A DNA stretch of 64,000 bases from Aquarana catesbeiana (GCF_042186555.1 NC_133329.1:191181206-191245205), one strand, 5' to 3'. Counted from the stretch's first letter, positions 30,370 to 43,324 are shown. Made by a program: numbers and translations. Notes: generated by a model not told the origin, from the sequence alone.

Positions 30370-32025
30370 GTATATTAGATCAGAAAATGATCTACAAGAA
30401 AGCATATAAATCAAATATACTGTATTAGAATCAAAAACACATAACTAATAACCAACTTTCATGGTATACTGTTATGCATCTTAAATCAATAAACATAGAG
30501 TCTACTATGCCCCTCAGTATATCCCTCAATATTAAGGATTAAGCCCATGTAAAATGGTTGATTTTGGAGCAAAAAAAGGCTACATAGCCGACCCCATAAT
30601 TTTGGGCGCCACAAGGCCAAAAATTGGCAATCTCCTGGGCGAGTGCGGGAACCAGGAAAAGTGAAGTCACATAGAGAGACTGTTGCATAAAAAAGAAAAT
30701 ACTTTAAAAATAAAAGACTACCATTTAAAAAAAATATATATTTTTTTCCATAGGGTGGAGAAATCTATCTCACAACCATCAGAATTCAGATAATTAAATT
30801 TAAAAAACACAATCAAAGCATTTCAATTGGTGATACACACCTATGAAGTCTTCCTTAAACAGTGCATGTAATTTGGGCGGGGAGAGAGAGTGTGTTATCC
30901 AAATAGATATTGAAGTCCGGTGTAGATGGAAATAGTCCAATGAACCATCCAAAGCCACATACAGGTTCTATGCAATATATAAAAAGCATTAAAAAGGCTT
31001 GTTGTTAAAATGGTTGAAACATCTTAGCACAGATCAAATCCTAATGAGAGTAATCAAAAGAAACACAAACCTATCTGAGAGATCTCAAGGTCGAATGTCA
31101 GGTTTACATCAAGCGGATTGAATATACTCAAAAGGGATCCAAGCTTCAAGGAATTCTCACAATGAGATATTAAATGGGATCTCAGACAAACACCAGATCC
31201 ACCAGAATCTGTGGGCAACCATATCATTAGAAGTGGTTCATACAGGGACACAACATAAGGATTATACTAGCGCATTTAACAAGACACATACTAGTCCATC
31301 AACTCCACAGAATGTCTCTCCACCACCATGCAAACTGCCACAGGGAACATCTGAAAAATCAGTTCCCCTTAAATACCATAAGATACACCTGATTTCTATC
31401 TGTTAAGACGTAATTAGCGTGCACCGAGGCGTTGCAATATGACATCAATGGATACGACTCCAGACTGTGCATGTGGACATGCACAGTAATGCACGACGAT
31501 TTGTAACTGTGATACACAAAAAACAAAAACGTCGGCCCATCCACAAGTCTGATATCTGTGTGCGCCATCTAGTGGATCTAACACAGAAGACAAGCGGGTG
31601 GGGAATCACACACTCACCCAGGAGAGATAGACCTCCAAAAAAACAACCGGAGGTCGAACATGGAGAGTGTTGGCCCCTATTCACAAGGATCCAATCTAAG
31701 ACCGAGGAATATAATTGAAGGATAAAGAATTATATTAATCTAAAAATACAAAATATATATCGATCCATTATATAGTATTAACTATGCCGGTTCAATATCA
31801 AAGTGTCCAGATAACCATTGTTTATATAAAATTCTAACCCTACAGTATCACAGTATCCAAAATGTTGGGTACCATAAAGCTAGAACCACTAGCAGAATGG
31901 AAAGGAAAGAGAATAGGGATTTTCAATAGAAAGAGCAAACAAGAATTTTAGAAATTATATAATGAGAGACAGGGATAGTGCCATGAGGTCCTAAGGGATA
32001 CCAATTGGTCCCATGGGATCAATGC

Positions 32026-32990
32026 CTACAAAAAGGGTCTGTAGGAATTGACCTCATTAATCCCTGGGGGATTAAGAGCAGAAGGCTTTTCAATCCAGTA
32101 AGTCACGGCCCTTAAAATAGTATTGTCCCAGTCGCCACCCCTAGAATTAGGGGAGACAACTTCCAATACAAAAAATGAAATCACTAAGTTAGCAAATCTG
32201 TGATGTAAATCTATGTGTCGGGTGAATGGTGTCACAATTTTACCTCCATCGGAATAATAAAGATGATCCCTCATCCTTAATCTGAACTCACAAATGGTCT
32301 TGCCTACGTAAAATGCATGGCATTGAAAAGTCATCAAATAAATCACTCCACGAGTAGCACAATCAGCACATTGTCTCGATCGGAACCATTGGCCATTAGG
32401 TAGATATATTATGCCAGCACACTCACAGATCCATGGGCAGCGGCTACATCTACCACAGCAGTAGGTAGGGAGCCAGGTAAGGTCTCCAAATTAGGTTGGT
32501 AATGGCTGCTAGTCAAAGTATCACGCAGTGAGGTCGCCCTCCTAAAGACCAACTCCGGGATAGAACGTACGTATTTGGCCAGAGTATAATCTTCGGCCAA
32601 AAGATGCCAGTTATTAAAAATCAGCGAACGTAAAGAACGTTCATGAGTGGAAAAACGAGTGATGAATTTCACTGTATTAATTTCGGTTTTGGAAGTTTTT
32701 TTGAATAGAAGTTCAGCTCTGGGTCTCATTCTAGCTTTATTGAAGGCTTTCCTTAACAAAGTTCTGTCAGATAGTTTTGATCTTAAAAGATCAGACTGAC
32801 GAAAGAAATCTTCTTCAGATGAGCAATTCCTGCGAATGCGCAGGTATTGCGCATATGGTATACTTCTGATGAGTGGAAAAGGGTTAGAACTTTAAGCATG
32901 CAAGATAGTATTACCCAAGCTAGGCTTATGATATAAATCAGTAGTGATGTAGCCATTTTCATCAATACAGATTAACAAATCCAGAAATGC
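32026..32990 (-). pseudogene. PLE A ORF: RT C-terminus plus GIY-YIG endonuclease
   Basis: Minus-strand pieces in order: 'AFLDLLICIDENGYITTDLY' (about 32980), 'RSIPYAQYLRIRRNC' (32860), 'SLRSLIFNNWHLLAED' (32610), a Cys-rich linker with 'CGRCSRCPWICE' (32440), then the endonuclease 'GVIYLMTFQCHAFYVGKT' (32350-32300) and terminal 'RGGDWDNTILRAVTYWIEK'. The GIY-YIG core is represented by 'GVIYLM' and 'YVGKT', followed by 'RMRDHL'. PLEs use this nuclease for target-primed reverse transcription. Frameshifts near 32400 and 32780-32880 break the frame. The stop at the 3' end fits the normal PLE C-terminus. Confidence 0.8.
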
Positions 32991-33275
32991 GATTTCAACA
33001 GCATTAAGTGCCCAGCCCAATCAATATATCAGAAACGATTAAGGACCTTTAGCTTTTTGCCCATAGACTGACCTATAGATTTATGCTTGACTCGTAACGA
33101 AATAATAAAAAACTGGAAAAGAAGCTTATCGAACAAATTAAACATTTCACAATGGACGAATTCTGAGCCCTTCAAGACCTCATGCTTCTTTATGAGGAAA
33201 GTAACCTGGATGATCCTGGTTCCTCCTCTGGTATTGTGGCAGAGAGAGCTGTCCCTTCTGCCAGCAACTATATAA

Positions 33276-34429
33276 CCCTTTCATGACTAAGCCTATTTCC
33301 GACATTTGGTGTTTACAAATTAAAATCCGTATTTTTTTGCTAGAAAATTACTTATAACCCCCAAACATTATATATATATATTTTTTTAGCAGAGAATCTA
33401 GAGAATAAAATTGCGATTGTTGCAATATTTTATGTCACATGGTATTTGTGCAGCGGTGTTTTAAACGTAACTTTTTGGGAAAAAGACACTTTCATGAATT
33501 TAAAAAAACTAAACAGTAAAGTTAGCCCAATTTTTTTACATAATGTGAAAGATGATGTTATGCTGAGTAAATAGATACCAAACATGTCATGCTTTATAAT
33601 TGCACGCACTCGTGGAATGGCGCCAAACTAACGGTACCTAAAAATCTCCATAGGCGTTAAAAATGTTTTATGGTTACCAGGTTAGAGTTACAGAGGAGGT
33701 CTAGTGCTAGAGTTATTGCTCGCGATCGTGGCGATACCTCACATGTGTGATTTTAACACCGTTTACATATGCGGGCCTGACTTCCGTATGCGTTTTTTTT
33801 GCTGCGCGAGCTCGCAGGGACGGGGGCGCTTTAAAAAAAATGTTTTCTTATTTATTTATTTTTATATAATTAAATTGTGTTAAAAAAAAAAAAGATCATT
33901 TTTATTGCTGTCACAAGGAATATAAACATCCCTTGTGACAGTAATAGGTGGTGACAGGTACTCTTTAGGGAGGGATCGGGGGTCTAAAAGACCTCCAATC
34001 CCTCCTTTGCACTTCAAAATATTCAGATCACCTAAAACGGCGAATCTGAATACTGTATTTTTTTAAAAATCCTGCGCCAATTGGCACCCGAGTAAACAGA
34101 AAGTGACGTTGTGACGTCGCTTCCATGCTTACATTCAGGAGACTGGAACAAAGCCATTTCCGGCTTCATTCCAGTCTGTCTCTAGGCTCCAGAAGTGATG
34201 CATCACAGATCAGGATTCCCAGTGGAATGGGAGGCCCGATAAGAGCGGCAGGAGGCGGCGGGAGGTACAACAGCTGAGCGGCTTTTAGCCGCATCGGTTG
34301 TTATACCTGAAAAGCCGATCGCCCGCTCTAAAAAACAGTACCAGGATGATGCCTGCAGCTGCGGGCATCATCCCGGTATAACCCCCGAAAGCCGAGGCCG
34401 CACATCTGCGTATGCTCGGCGAGAGAGGG
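33276..34429. mobile_element. 1.15-kb piggyBac-like MITE inserted in PLE B
   Basis: Ends 'ccctttcatgac' and 'gcgagagaggg' are inverted copies for their first bases, with CCC/GGG termini typical of piggyBac. Both flanks read ATAA (33272-33275 and 34430-34433), one base off the canonical TTAA. Removing it joins two PLE coding pieces. The interior is AT-rich then GC-rich and non-coding, and contains small inverted repeats, for example 'tgtcacaagg' / 'ccttgtgaca' near 33912 and 33932. Confidence 0.65.
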
Positions 34430-34686
34430 ATAAATACTCCCTTCAAACCAAAGTCCTGCCATTTCCCAGATCTATCTGCCTCTCCTAAAATATGGGCGTT
34501 TTTGCAATTAACAATTAGAGATTTGAAGTCCCGACAGTGGGATAGAGCGGAGAGGAATATTTCCAGTGAACAAAAAGAGGCTCTAAAATCCTTGCAATTT
34601 CGTGATGACATTGTCATAAAACCCTCGGACAAGGGTGGGAACATCGTTCTGATGTCCCACCCCCAATATCAAAAAATGTGTATTAA

Positions 34687-34746
34687 GTAAACTTACTTTA
34701 TGTATCTTTATAACATTGTATACTCAATAAACTTCTTTTGACAAGG
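34687..34746 (+). mobile_element. 60-bp extremely 5'-truncated LINE insertion
   Basis: An exact 16-bp duplication 'aaaaaatgtgtattaa' (34671-34686 and 34747-34762) flanks 60 bases that end 'caataaacttcttttgacaagg', the look of a LINE 3' end with AATAAA. It interrupts the PLE B RT frame. Confidence 0.75.
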
Positions 34747-35521
34747 AAAAAATGTGTATTAACATCTTAAAAAAACACGAAAGGTACTGCAAAATTGATT
34801 TACAACAAATTCCGGTATATATATTGATGAACTACGTGCTCTATGTACAAATGCTTATGACCAAAAAACCCTAGAATACCTGATCCCCAAATTTCCAAAA
34901 TTGGCTACTTTTTACGCCCTCCCTAAGATTCACAAGAATTAAAAAAAATCCCCCCGGGAGACCTATCATTTCTGGAAACTAATCCTTAACGGAAAAGGCT
35001 AGAAGATATGTGGACTCATTTTTAATGCCACGTGTCACATGCCTTCCATCTTATATTCAGGACACACAGGACCTGTTGAGACATATGGAGGGGACTCTTG
35101 TTCCCTCGGATGCCCTGCTTGTAGCTGCAGATATAGAGGCTTTGTACTCCAGTATCCCGCACGAGCGGGGTATCCGGGTGATCGAGTCCTTTCTAAAAGA
35201 GAAGGATCATACCACCTGGTCCCATAATGTATTTATTCTGGATCTACTTAGATTTATACTTACCAGAAATCATTTTGTCTTCATGAATCAAGCCTACTTA
35301 CAAAGGCAAGGAGTGGCAATGGGCACCTGTCGTGCACCGGCTTATGCCAATTTATATTTTGGGGGATTGGAGAGCTGGTTGTTCTCCGATGAAAGATTTC
35401 TGCCTTATCTGAATCATGTACAATTTTGGTTTAGGTTCATTGACGATCTTTTTGTGGACAGGGTCTAGAGATGAACTGTTGGGGTTTCTCGATGCCTTTA
35501 ACACCGATGCTTTCAATTTCA

Positions 35522-37475
35522 ATTTTTTTTTTAACATAAAAGTTTATTAGACAAATCAGCATTACAGTTCAATTATCTACAGCAATTACTTACAGTACAT
35601 AGTTCAAATCATCAAAAGTGTGCATCTTATCCGTGAATTGTAAACCAATAACTGCTTGCAGGTGCCAAGCAAATCAAGGAGAGTTATACCTAATAACAAT
35701 CACTAGCAATTCCTCAAGGTTTCTCCCTCAGCCCTTAACCGTAGTATAGTGCAGGATCCTAAAAAGGGGGGGATGGGGTGAGCAGTAAACAGCAGGTGGG
35801 TATGTTATGTTAGTCAAACCGGAGGGGGGTCAGAATCTGAGCACCCATTCGACCAGAAGAACCAGATTTTATCAAACTTCCCCGGGCACTGTCTGCCCTC
35901 GTAAGTCATTCTGTACAGGGGCAGTACCGAATTTACTGAGCGCTGCCAAGAGGCACAGGTAGGGGGATCTTCTGATTTTCACTTCAAGAGAATTTCCCGT
36001 CTGGCATAGTACAGTGAAAAAGTCAAGCACAATTTACTATACCTATCTCCATCTCCATCTTCCATATGGCTCAGCAACAGAATACTCGGTTCAACCCAGT
36101 ATACTTGTCCCAGTTATGTCAGTTTAGAGGCTACAGCTTCCCAATAGGGTCGGAGCTTTGGACAGGACCAGACCATGTGCCAGAACATACCTATTTCTTG
36201 CTTACATCTTTGACAGTTGGGGTCTCTTTGCGGGTAGATACGTGCCAGCCTCTTTGGGGTATAATAGGCACTATGAAGTAATGTAAATTGTATGAATCTA
36301 TCTCTCGCTGCGATTATAGATGGAATATAAGAGGAACGGCACTCCTCCCACTCCTCTTCACCCATTGACTTCCGTATCAGCCCTGCACCCGTCCCATGTT
36401 TTGGTAAGTTTGGTGTCGTACTCTACAGTAAGATAAAGGTATAAGGATTAGACAGGGCATCCCATTTCCCTAGAAATCAGGAGGCGCTCCTATGGAGTCC
36501 AACTCCAATGTTAAGGACTCAGGGAATTGGGCCTCAAAGGCATGTTTCAGCTGCCAGTACCGGAACTGGAAGGAGTGTGATAAAGCGTAAGATCTTCTCA
36601 GTTCTTGAAAAGGCATCAGTCTACCCTCAAGCACTATATGTCTCAAGGTGATGATCCCCTTCTTTGCCCAGAGAGATGGGTCCGGAATACTATTCAAGTG
36701 GGGCAACACAGGGTTACCCCACAGGGGCATGTGTGGTAAAAAATGGTTAGGGCGCCTGTACATTGTCCGGGCCTCCTGCCATACCTTTACTGTGGTCCGC
36801 ATGAGGGTCGCCATGCAGGGGCTAGCCCTAAGACCCCGAAATGGCAAGTTACTCAAGGCTGCATAAGAACCCATAATTGCCGCCTCCAGGGTGACCGCTG
36901 GATTTTGTCTTGGCTGGGAGAACCACCGCCTTACAGTGACCAGGACAGCCACCCAATAATAGAGTAGAAAGTTCAGGAGTGCCAATCCCCCTCCAGCCAG
37001 AGGGAGGTACAGTATCTGTCTCGCCACCCAGGGAGGCCTCCAGCCCACACAAAGGATATTAGTAAACTCTGTAGTCTTTTGAAGAATGACCTAGGGATAT
37101 GTGAGGGGCTGTTTCGGAAAAAATATAGGAATTTTGGGAGATAGATCATCTTTAGAAGGTTGACTCTCCCCACTGGTGTCAGGGGGAGAGAGCGCCACGC
37201 AGCACATTTAGCTACCAGTTGGGTCATAAGTGGTTGTATATTTTTCCCTACATAGTCGTCCGTGTTGCCGCTGATCTTGATGCCCAAATAGGTGAATTCT
37301 TCCACCCACTTAAGCTGCGTTTTTAACCCGGCCCTCGGTGCCGTGGAGCTTAGTGGGAACAGAACTGACTTGTCCCAGTTGATTTGGATATCAGAGTATC
37401 TTCTGAATTGATTAATCAGGTCCAATGCCACTTGTAAAGAGGAAGAAGCATCTGCCAGATATAGCAGGGCATCAT
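35522..37475 (-). pseudogene. LINE B (minus) ORF2 C-terminal half and 3' end
   Basis: Reading on the minus strand: 'DALLYLADASSSLQVALD' (37470-37420), 'IQINWDKSVLFPLSS' (37380), 'EFTYLGIKISG' (37290), 'GRVNLLKMIYLPKFLYFFRN' (37170), and the knuckle 'CQRCKQEIGMFWHMVWSCP' (36215-36160). The 3' UTR ends with AATAAA and an A-run at 35522-35532. The protein closely resembles LINE A, so it is the same L1/Tx1-like group. Frameshifts occur near 36990, 36460 and 36370. The frame stops just after the YADD position, where LINE C is inserted; the upstream piece is at 43787-43925. Confidence 0.8.
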
Positions 37476-37479
37476 CCTT

Positions 37480-38640
37480 TTCGAGATGGGAGACGTGAGG
37501 ACATAACGTTCCTCACGGAGGGAAGGGCCTGAGTGTGTCAGCCGGTGCGTGAAGTGGGTGCTGACCTGAGGAGAGCCTTGGCGGTCCTGGAGGAGGAGAG
37601 GGAGATGCTCCGTGCCCGCATATGACATTTCCGCCGGCTGTTCCGGAACCCGTGCACCGATGCGCCGCTCGCTCGTAGGGGCATAGGTGAATCAGCGGGG
37701 CTGTGACAGAGCGGGACAGCGTTTGAGAATCGTGGGTGGAGTGCCCCCCCCTGCCTCCTCTCCCTACCCCCCTGAGCCCCCAGTATCCCCACGCTTGGCC
37801 ACCCTAGACCCAACCATTGGAGCCCCCGCAGAATCCTCTGAGACCAATTGGAGGACCGACTTGTCACGGAGGTGAGAGGAACCGTGAGGCCTGCAGGGTG
37901 AAGACCTGGAGGGAGCCCTGAACTGAGGATCTGAGGAACAACAGGAGCTGATGATAACAGTATTGAAGGGCAGGAAAAGGAGGTACCCCGTAAGGGATAA
38001 CACTTGAACGTGTCACTGCACATAATAGAAACTGCTGTTTGCTATAGGCTATTGCAGCATATATGAAGTAATTACTGATGGAATAAAGAGGTAATTATGT
38101 GAAAAAGTGTTATTTCCTAAATGCCTCATTTGGAGGTGTAGTACTAACTGTTGCATAATACAGAGGATTTGTGAAGCGGACTTTCCTTTTTTTTTTTTTT
38201 TTTTTATGCTTATTGAGGACTAAAATAAGTTAACTAATTCAGTAGAGCTCAGCAGAGTCAAGATAATGAGAAGGATAGAAAACTTGAATTATCAGCTGTG
38301 TGGAAATGACATACAGCTGGAGGAGGCGCATCATATATGTGTGGCGTATTTATGTCTAACCATTTTTAGTAGGCATATTAAACAGTAGCCCTTTCAGGAC
38401 TTTCTGTAAGGTTTGGGCTGGAGCACAAGATACAAACGAACATTTTTTAGTAGCCACAAGCACTGCAGAGCGGAATGTAAAATCATACTGCCTACATACT
38501 TCCTATAACTACAGAAATTCAGAGAACCCCTGTACAGTTCCCCCCTTCTATTTTCGTTGATTCCCTCTTTTTTTTTTTTTTGTTTTGGGTTATTTTCCCT
38601 CTTCCCACGCCTTAAACCGATTGGGTGGGAGGGAACAGAG
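37480..38640 (+). mobile_element. probable 5' UTR of LINE C
   Basis: Between the interruption of LINE B and the ORF1 of LINE C lie 1.1 kb without a supported gene: GC-rich to 37920, then AT-rich with T-runs at 38187 and 38570. The position fits a LINE 5' UTR, but part could be another insertion. Confidence 0.45.
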
Positions 38641-38689
38641 CGAGTTAAGGCTGGGGAAACGGATAAGAGGGATAAAATAGAAAGGTAAT

Positions 38690-39626
38690 ATTAAGTAAGG
38701 CCACAACCAAATCAGCAAGGGGGGGAGCCCCCAAATCCCCGAAAGACAAAGCCACCGTTAGCACGATCAAACAGTTTATGTCGCAGGGAGCCAGCCCCAG
38801 GAACATAGACCAGGAGAAACAAGGGCCAGCTAAAATGGAAAGGAAAAGGGGAACAGAAAAAGAAACAGGAGAAACATCAGACCATTCCAGGGAGGACTTT
38901 ACAACAGAGAGTGAGCTGAAAATAAGTAGAGTGGAGGAAAAAAGTGTTGATGCCCAAATCCCTACAAAAGGAGAAATGATGGAGATGTTCCTGAGGTTAG
39001 AAAACTCAATAAAATCAGACATAAATATGCTGAGAGTGGACTTGGGAAATCTGTTGGAAAGAGTAGAGAAGACAGAAAAAAGAACAGATAAACAAATACA
39101 GGAGCTACGCAACTTTAAAGAGCAAATTAAAATAACACAACAAAATCAGAAGAATACAGATTAGAAGACCAAGATTAGAAGACCAAGAGAATAGGAACAG
39201 AAGGCAAAATGTTAGAATTCGCTCAGTCACAGAAAAAAAGGGAGAAGACCTGAGAAGAATTATAAATTCAATATTTGGCCACTTATTGGATAAAGGAGTA
39301 GATGAATTTCCAAAGACAGAGAGGGTGCACCGGGTCGGAAAATTTTACAACATAGAAGCAGATAGGACATAATAGTAAGATTCAGATTCTATGAAGAGAA
39401 AGAAGAAATTTTGGATGAAGATGAGAGGAAAACCGCCTTCTATGAGGGATCTGAGCTACAGGCACCAGAAACTCTGGCAAGAAGGCAACTCTTTAAACCC
39501 CTGCTGGAGCTGATGAGGACTCAAAATATTAAATATAGCTGGGGGTTCCCAGCCTGCTTGATGGGCTTCAAGGAGGGGAGATCTGCCAGACTACGGTTCC
39601 CTGAAGAATTGGTAGGAATTCTATAA
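38690..39626 (+). pseudogene. LINE C ORF1p-like protein, frameshifted
   Basis: The N-terminal half (ATG at 38778, open frame also upstream) is lysine/glutamate-rich and becomes a coiled coil, 'EMFLRLENSIKSDINMLRVD' with 'LLERVEKTEKRT' heptads. An RRM-like block is broken by a 14-bp tandem repeat 'attagaagaccaag' at about 39163-39190. The C-terminal part 'PETLARRQLFKPLLELMRT' and 'GFPACLMGFKEGRSARLRFP' matches the ORF1p C-terminal domain (the latter near 39540-39600). ORF1p trimers bind LINE RNA and chaperone nucleic acid. Frameshifts and stops at 39163-39370 inactivate it. Confidence 0.75.
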
Positions 39627-40123
39627 TAAATTAGATCTGCAGGTGCCAGAGCTGCCTGGTTGGACTGAGGAAGAATAGGAATTTTAACAGAAAGAAGATA
39701 GTGAGCAATAATAAGTCAGGAATACAGTCTAAAATTAGTTACTGGGAGATCATTGGGGGGATGGCTTGGAGGGACAGGGGTGGGGGCGGGGGGGATGGTC
39801 ATGGAGGGATGATACAGGTTGACCTGGGTCTGGGTCTCGGTGATCGCCGGCCTACCCTACCCGCATTTTTCATCCTGTGGGGTGGCACACTCCGAGCTTC
39901 ACCTCAGGACAAAGAGATCTGGAGAGGGCCATAGTTTCCTGGGCCCTCAACGATCCAGTGGCCTGTGTGGGGCCAGGAAGAGAGGAGGGTGGGGGAGAGG
40001 GGGGGAGTGGCTGGGGAAGGGATGGTGGAGGGATACCTCGTGTAGGACAAGTAAAAGAATGGAAAAAACCCGCTATGGAAAAGAGGTGCAAGTTCAGTAT
40101 AGGAAACCAGGAGAAAAAAGATG
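39627..40123 (+). mobile_element. LINE C spacer between ORF1 and ORF2
   Basis: G-rich sequence (39760-40030) with several runs of five or more G, not coding. Its position corresponds to the 0.97-kb spacer between the ORFs of LINE F. Confidence 0.6.
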
Positions 40124-43100
40124 ACAACAATAAATTTTATGACCTATAACGTAAGGGGAATAAACCCACTAAAAGACACAAGATACTAAAAGAACTCAAG
40201 TGGCACGGGGCAGAGGTGATTTTTCTCCAAGAAACCCATTTATCTCATGAATCAAATATTAAATTACACTCTAATAATTTCCCAACTTGGTATTATAGTG
40301 ACACAATTACAAAGAGAGCAAGGGGGATGGTAATAGGGTTTGCGAAGGGTATCCAGTTTAAAATGGAGGAAAGTTTGTTTGACCCAGAAGGAAGATTTCT
40401 CTTCCTAAAAGGTAAATTAAGTGAAATGGAATGCACATTGGCAAACATCTATGCCCCTAACAAGAACCCCATAAAATATTTAAAGTGTATTTTGGAGAAG
40501 TTAATGGATTTTAAGAGTGGGTGCGTGATTCTGATGGGAGATATGAATGTTTGTATGGAACCAGGGGTGGATAGTACATCCCGGGTACAAGGGACGAACA
40601 ACGCACAACTAAAAATGATAAGACAAAAATTACATGTGTGTCAAATGGTGGACATATGGAGGATCAAGAACCCTAAAACTCAAGATTTTGTTTTACTCCC
40701 CTGTACATAGGACATATTCTAGGATAGACTACATACTGGTTGACCATAGACGTCTTAAGATAGTTGAATCCAGCATAGAAATTTCTACGTTATCGGACCA
40801 CGCCCCAGTAAGAATGAAAATTATAGTCTCCGAGAACCAAGGTCTTCAGTTAATCAAATGAAGACCTAATTTGCGACGAGGTAGGCTCAAATATTGTGGA
40901 AAAGGAATTAGAACATTATTTTGCAACAAATGAAACAGAAGAGATATCGGGGTCAACCCTATGGGAGGCTCATAAAGCCTACATTAGGGGGATTCTAATA
41001 GATGTAGGAGCAAGGAATAAAAGAGAGAGAACAGGGAAAATTAAAAATCTAATTGAAGAAATATTTAAAGCTGAACAAGAACATAAAAAACAAAAGGGCC
41101 TCCACTCAGCGACGTACCAAAAATTGGTAATCAAAAGAGACAAATTAAAAGATCTTATGGAACAAGAGACAAAAAAAAAACATTCCACAGAATAGCTAAA
41201 GAAAGATACCAGTGGGGGAAAAAAGCCAGTAAAACACTTAGCTAGAATGTTTCAAAAGAAAAGATGTACAAACTATATTGAAAAAATTCAAACTAAGAGA
41301 GGAGAAATGGTTCACACAACAAAGGAAATTGGGGAAACATTTAAAAACTATTATAAGGAATTATACTCAGTTGACCAGCCGGGGGGTCAGTCAGGGGAAA
41401 AAAGAGGAAAGATAAATGAATTCCTAAAATAAGCCAGACTACCAAAGATTTCAGAAAACATAAAGGAGATACTAGAAAATCCGATAACTGGGGAAAAAAT
41501 GAATAAAGCCTTGTCTGACTCGGCCCCCGGAGAAAAGCCCTGGCCCGGACGGGTTTACAACATATTATTATAAAAAATAAAGAAATTCTAATACCAAAGT
41601 TATGTCAATATATGAATGGTTTGGGGGCTGACTATGAGCTGAGTAGGGAGGCCTTGTCCGCTACAATTACAGTAATCCCGAAGGAGGGGAAGGACGGTAC
41701 GTTGTGTTCCAGTTATAGGCCAATATCGCTATAATATCCACCAAAGTATTGGCGGGATGGATGAAAGTATTGTCCTTAGAACCATTACTCGCAACAATTC
41801 GAAATAACCCTGATATTTGTGGATTCAAGGTAGGAGACGAGGAACACAAGCTCGCAGCATTTGTGGACGATGTGTTATTTTATATAACTAATCCTAGGAT
41901 CACAATGCCTAATTTATTAAAAACTTTAAAACAATACGGCGAAATATCAAACTTTAAAATAAACTTAGCGAAATCCAAAATCTTAAACATAAACGAAAGG
42001 CAGAGAAGAAGGGAAGTTGAAAAAGGAAATTAAATTTTCCTGGAAGAAATAAATAACATACTTGGGAATAAAATTAGTTACTTCAATGAAGAAGATCTAC
42101 AAAATAATCTACATCCCCCTACTAGACTAAATTAAAACTGAAAGTAAAAGATTAATAAGTCTTGGATAGGACGTATTAACTCCATAAAGATGGTTTTCCT
42201 CCCAAAGATTACATATAAGTTCCAGATGCTGCCAGTAGCATTACCTCAGTCATACCTTAGACAGCTAAAATTGATAAAAGCTATATGGAAAAATAAAAAG
42301 TAGAGAGTCTCTCTTTTAACATTAAAGCAGGGAAAAAAAAAGAGGAGGGCTGGCAGTCCCCGACATTCAAAATTACTACAAAGCAATAATATTGTCGAGA
42401 GTGATAGAGTGGGTTAGGGAAAATAATGAGAAAAGATGGGTTAATTTAGAAAACATTTTTGTAAGGCACAATTGGTAAATATAATATGGAATCCGCCCCA
42501 CTAGAATGCTTGACGAAAACACACATGTACTGACACGGATAGTATTAAAAATTTGGGATGTGACGTATAAGCAGCGCAATGGGAAATATAACTCGCCTCT
42601 AATAGCACTAAAAGAAAATGAATATTTTGCACCAGGGAAAAAGAGAATAGGGGGAAACTGGATAAAAAACACAATTAAGAGACATCATAAAAAAAGGGAA
42701 AATAATATCACTTCAAGAATTAAAACAAAATAAGGATGCATGGGTGACATGGCGGTACCTCCAGTTGAACCACTTTGTCAAGAATTTACCTCAGCCAATA
42801 AGATCGGGAAGACTTGACTGCGCTGGAAAGGCTTTGTCTAGCAGAAAATACAAAAAACATCTCATCTCAAAGATTTATAAATTATTGTTGACAGTGGATG
42901 AAGTGGAGGTCCCGCCCTACATTAAAAAATGGAAAAGGGAATTGGGGTCACAGAGGGATAAAATCACTATAGGGAAAATTTTGAAATTAACCCACAGCTC
43001 GGCAGTAGACATTAAAACAGCCGAAATGAATTACAAATGCTTAACCGGTTGGTATGCAACCCCAGATAAAACTAGCAAATAACAAAGGGGTAAATCGGCA

Positions 43101-43324
43101 TAATGTTGGCGTGGCTGCAAGGAGGTTGGAACAATGGCCCACCTAAGGTGGGGCTGGCCTATAATTAAAAAATACTGGAAAAAGATCTTATCACTAATAT
43201 TAGAATTAGCGGAAGATCCGTGGATAATACTCCTACACGGAGTGGATGGAGAAGTAAAACAATACAAAAAATCTTTGATACCACACCTTCTAAATGCTGC
43301 AAAAAGGCTGATCCCCAAAAAATA
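40124..43324 (+). pseudogene. LINE C ORF2 (endonuclease-RT), broken, RT core deleted
   Basis: Starts 'MTYNVRGIN' (40140), then 'VIFLQETHLSHES' (40218), 'VILMGDMNVCMEPG' (40527), 'SRIDYILVDHRRL' (40718) and 'LSDHAPVRMK' (40792): all four endonuclease blocks are present. The RT begins with the degraded 'GPDGFTTYYY' (41545) and 'CSSYRPISL' (41710), but the sequence then jumps to 'STKVLAGWMKVLSLEP', and the next catalytic block is 'FVDDVLFYI' (41862). Motifs A and B are therefore deleted. 'FKINLAKSKIL' follows. Later frames (42506-43324) carry the thumb and C-terminal region. At least ten frame changes. A-rich codon use differs from LINEs A, F and G, indicating another LINE family. Confidence 0.8.

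Larger units (their letters stand above)
30092..33030 (-). mobile_element. Penelope-like element A (minus), 5'-truncated
   Basis: On the minus strand it runs from the C-terminal part of the RT through the GIY-YIG endonuclease into a long 3' pseudo-LTR with a hammerhead-like motif. 30400-32025 is AT-rich, non-coding pseudo-LTR sequence. The RT palm is missing. The exact 3' boundary near 30092 is uncertain. Confidence 0.75.
33060..35520 (+). pseudogene. PLE B ORF (plus), N-terminus and RT, with nested insertions
   Basis: The N-terminal remnant 'LQDLMLLYEESNLDDPGSS' (about 33175-33230) is followed, after a piggyBac-like MITE (33276-34429), by 'NTPFKPKSCHFPDLS' (34434) and 'RDDIVIKPSDKGGNIVLM' (34598), an RT palm-entry block. 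After a 60-bp insertion come 'PGRPIISGN' (34958), catalytic motif A 'LVAADIEALYSSIPHERG' (35115), 'QRQGVAMGTCRAPAYANLYF' (35300) and the second catalytic pair 'RFIDDLFV' (35435). Both Asp sites survive. Stops and frameshifts occur at 34690-34990 and 35466. The ORF is cut at 35520 by LINE B, and its thumb and endonuclease are not found beyond. Confidence 0.8.

Noticed and set aside
37538..38023. 161-codon minus-strand open frame in the LINE C leader
   Set aside because: Serine/leucine-rich, no domain, opposite strand to the LINE; a likely by-product of GC-rich sequence.
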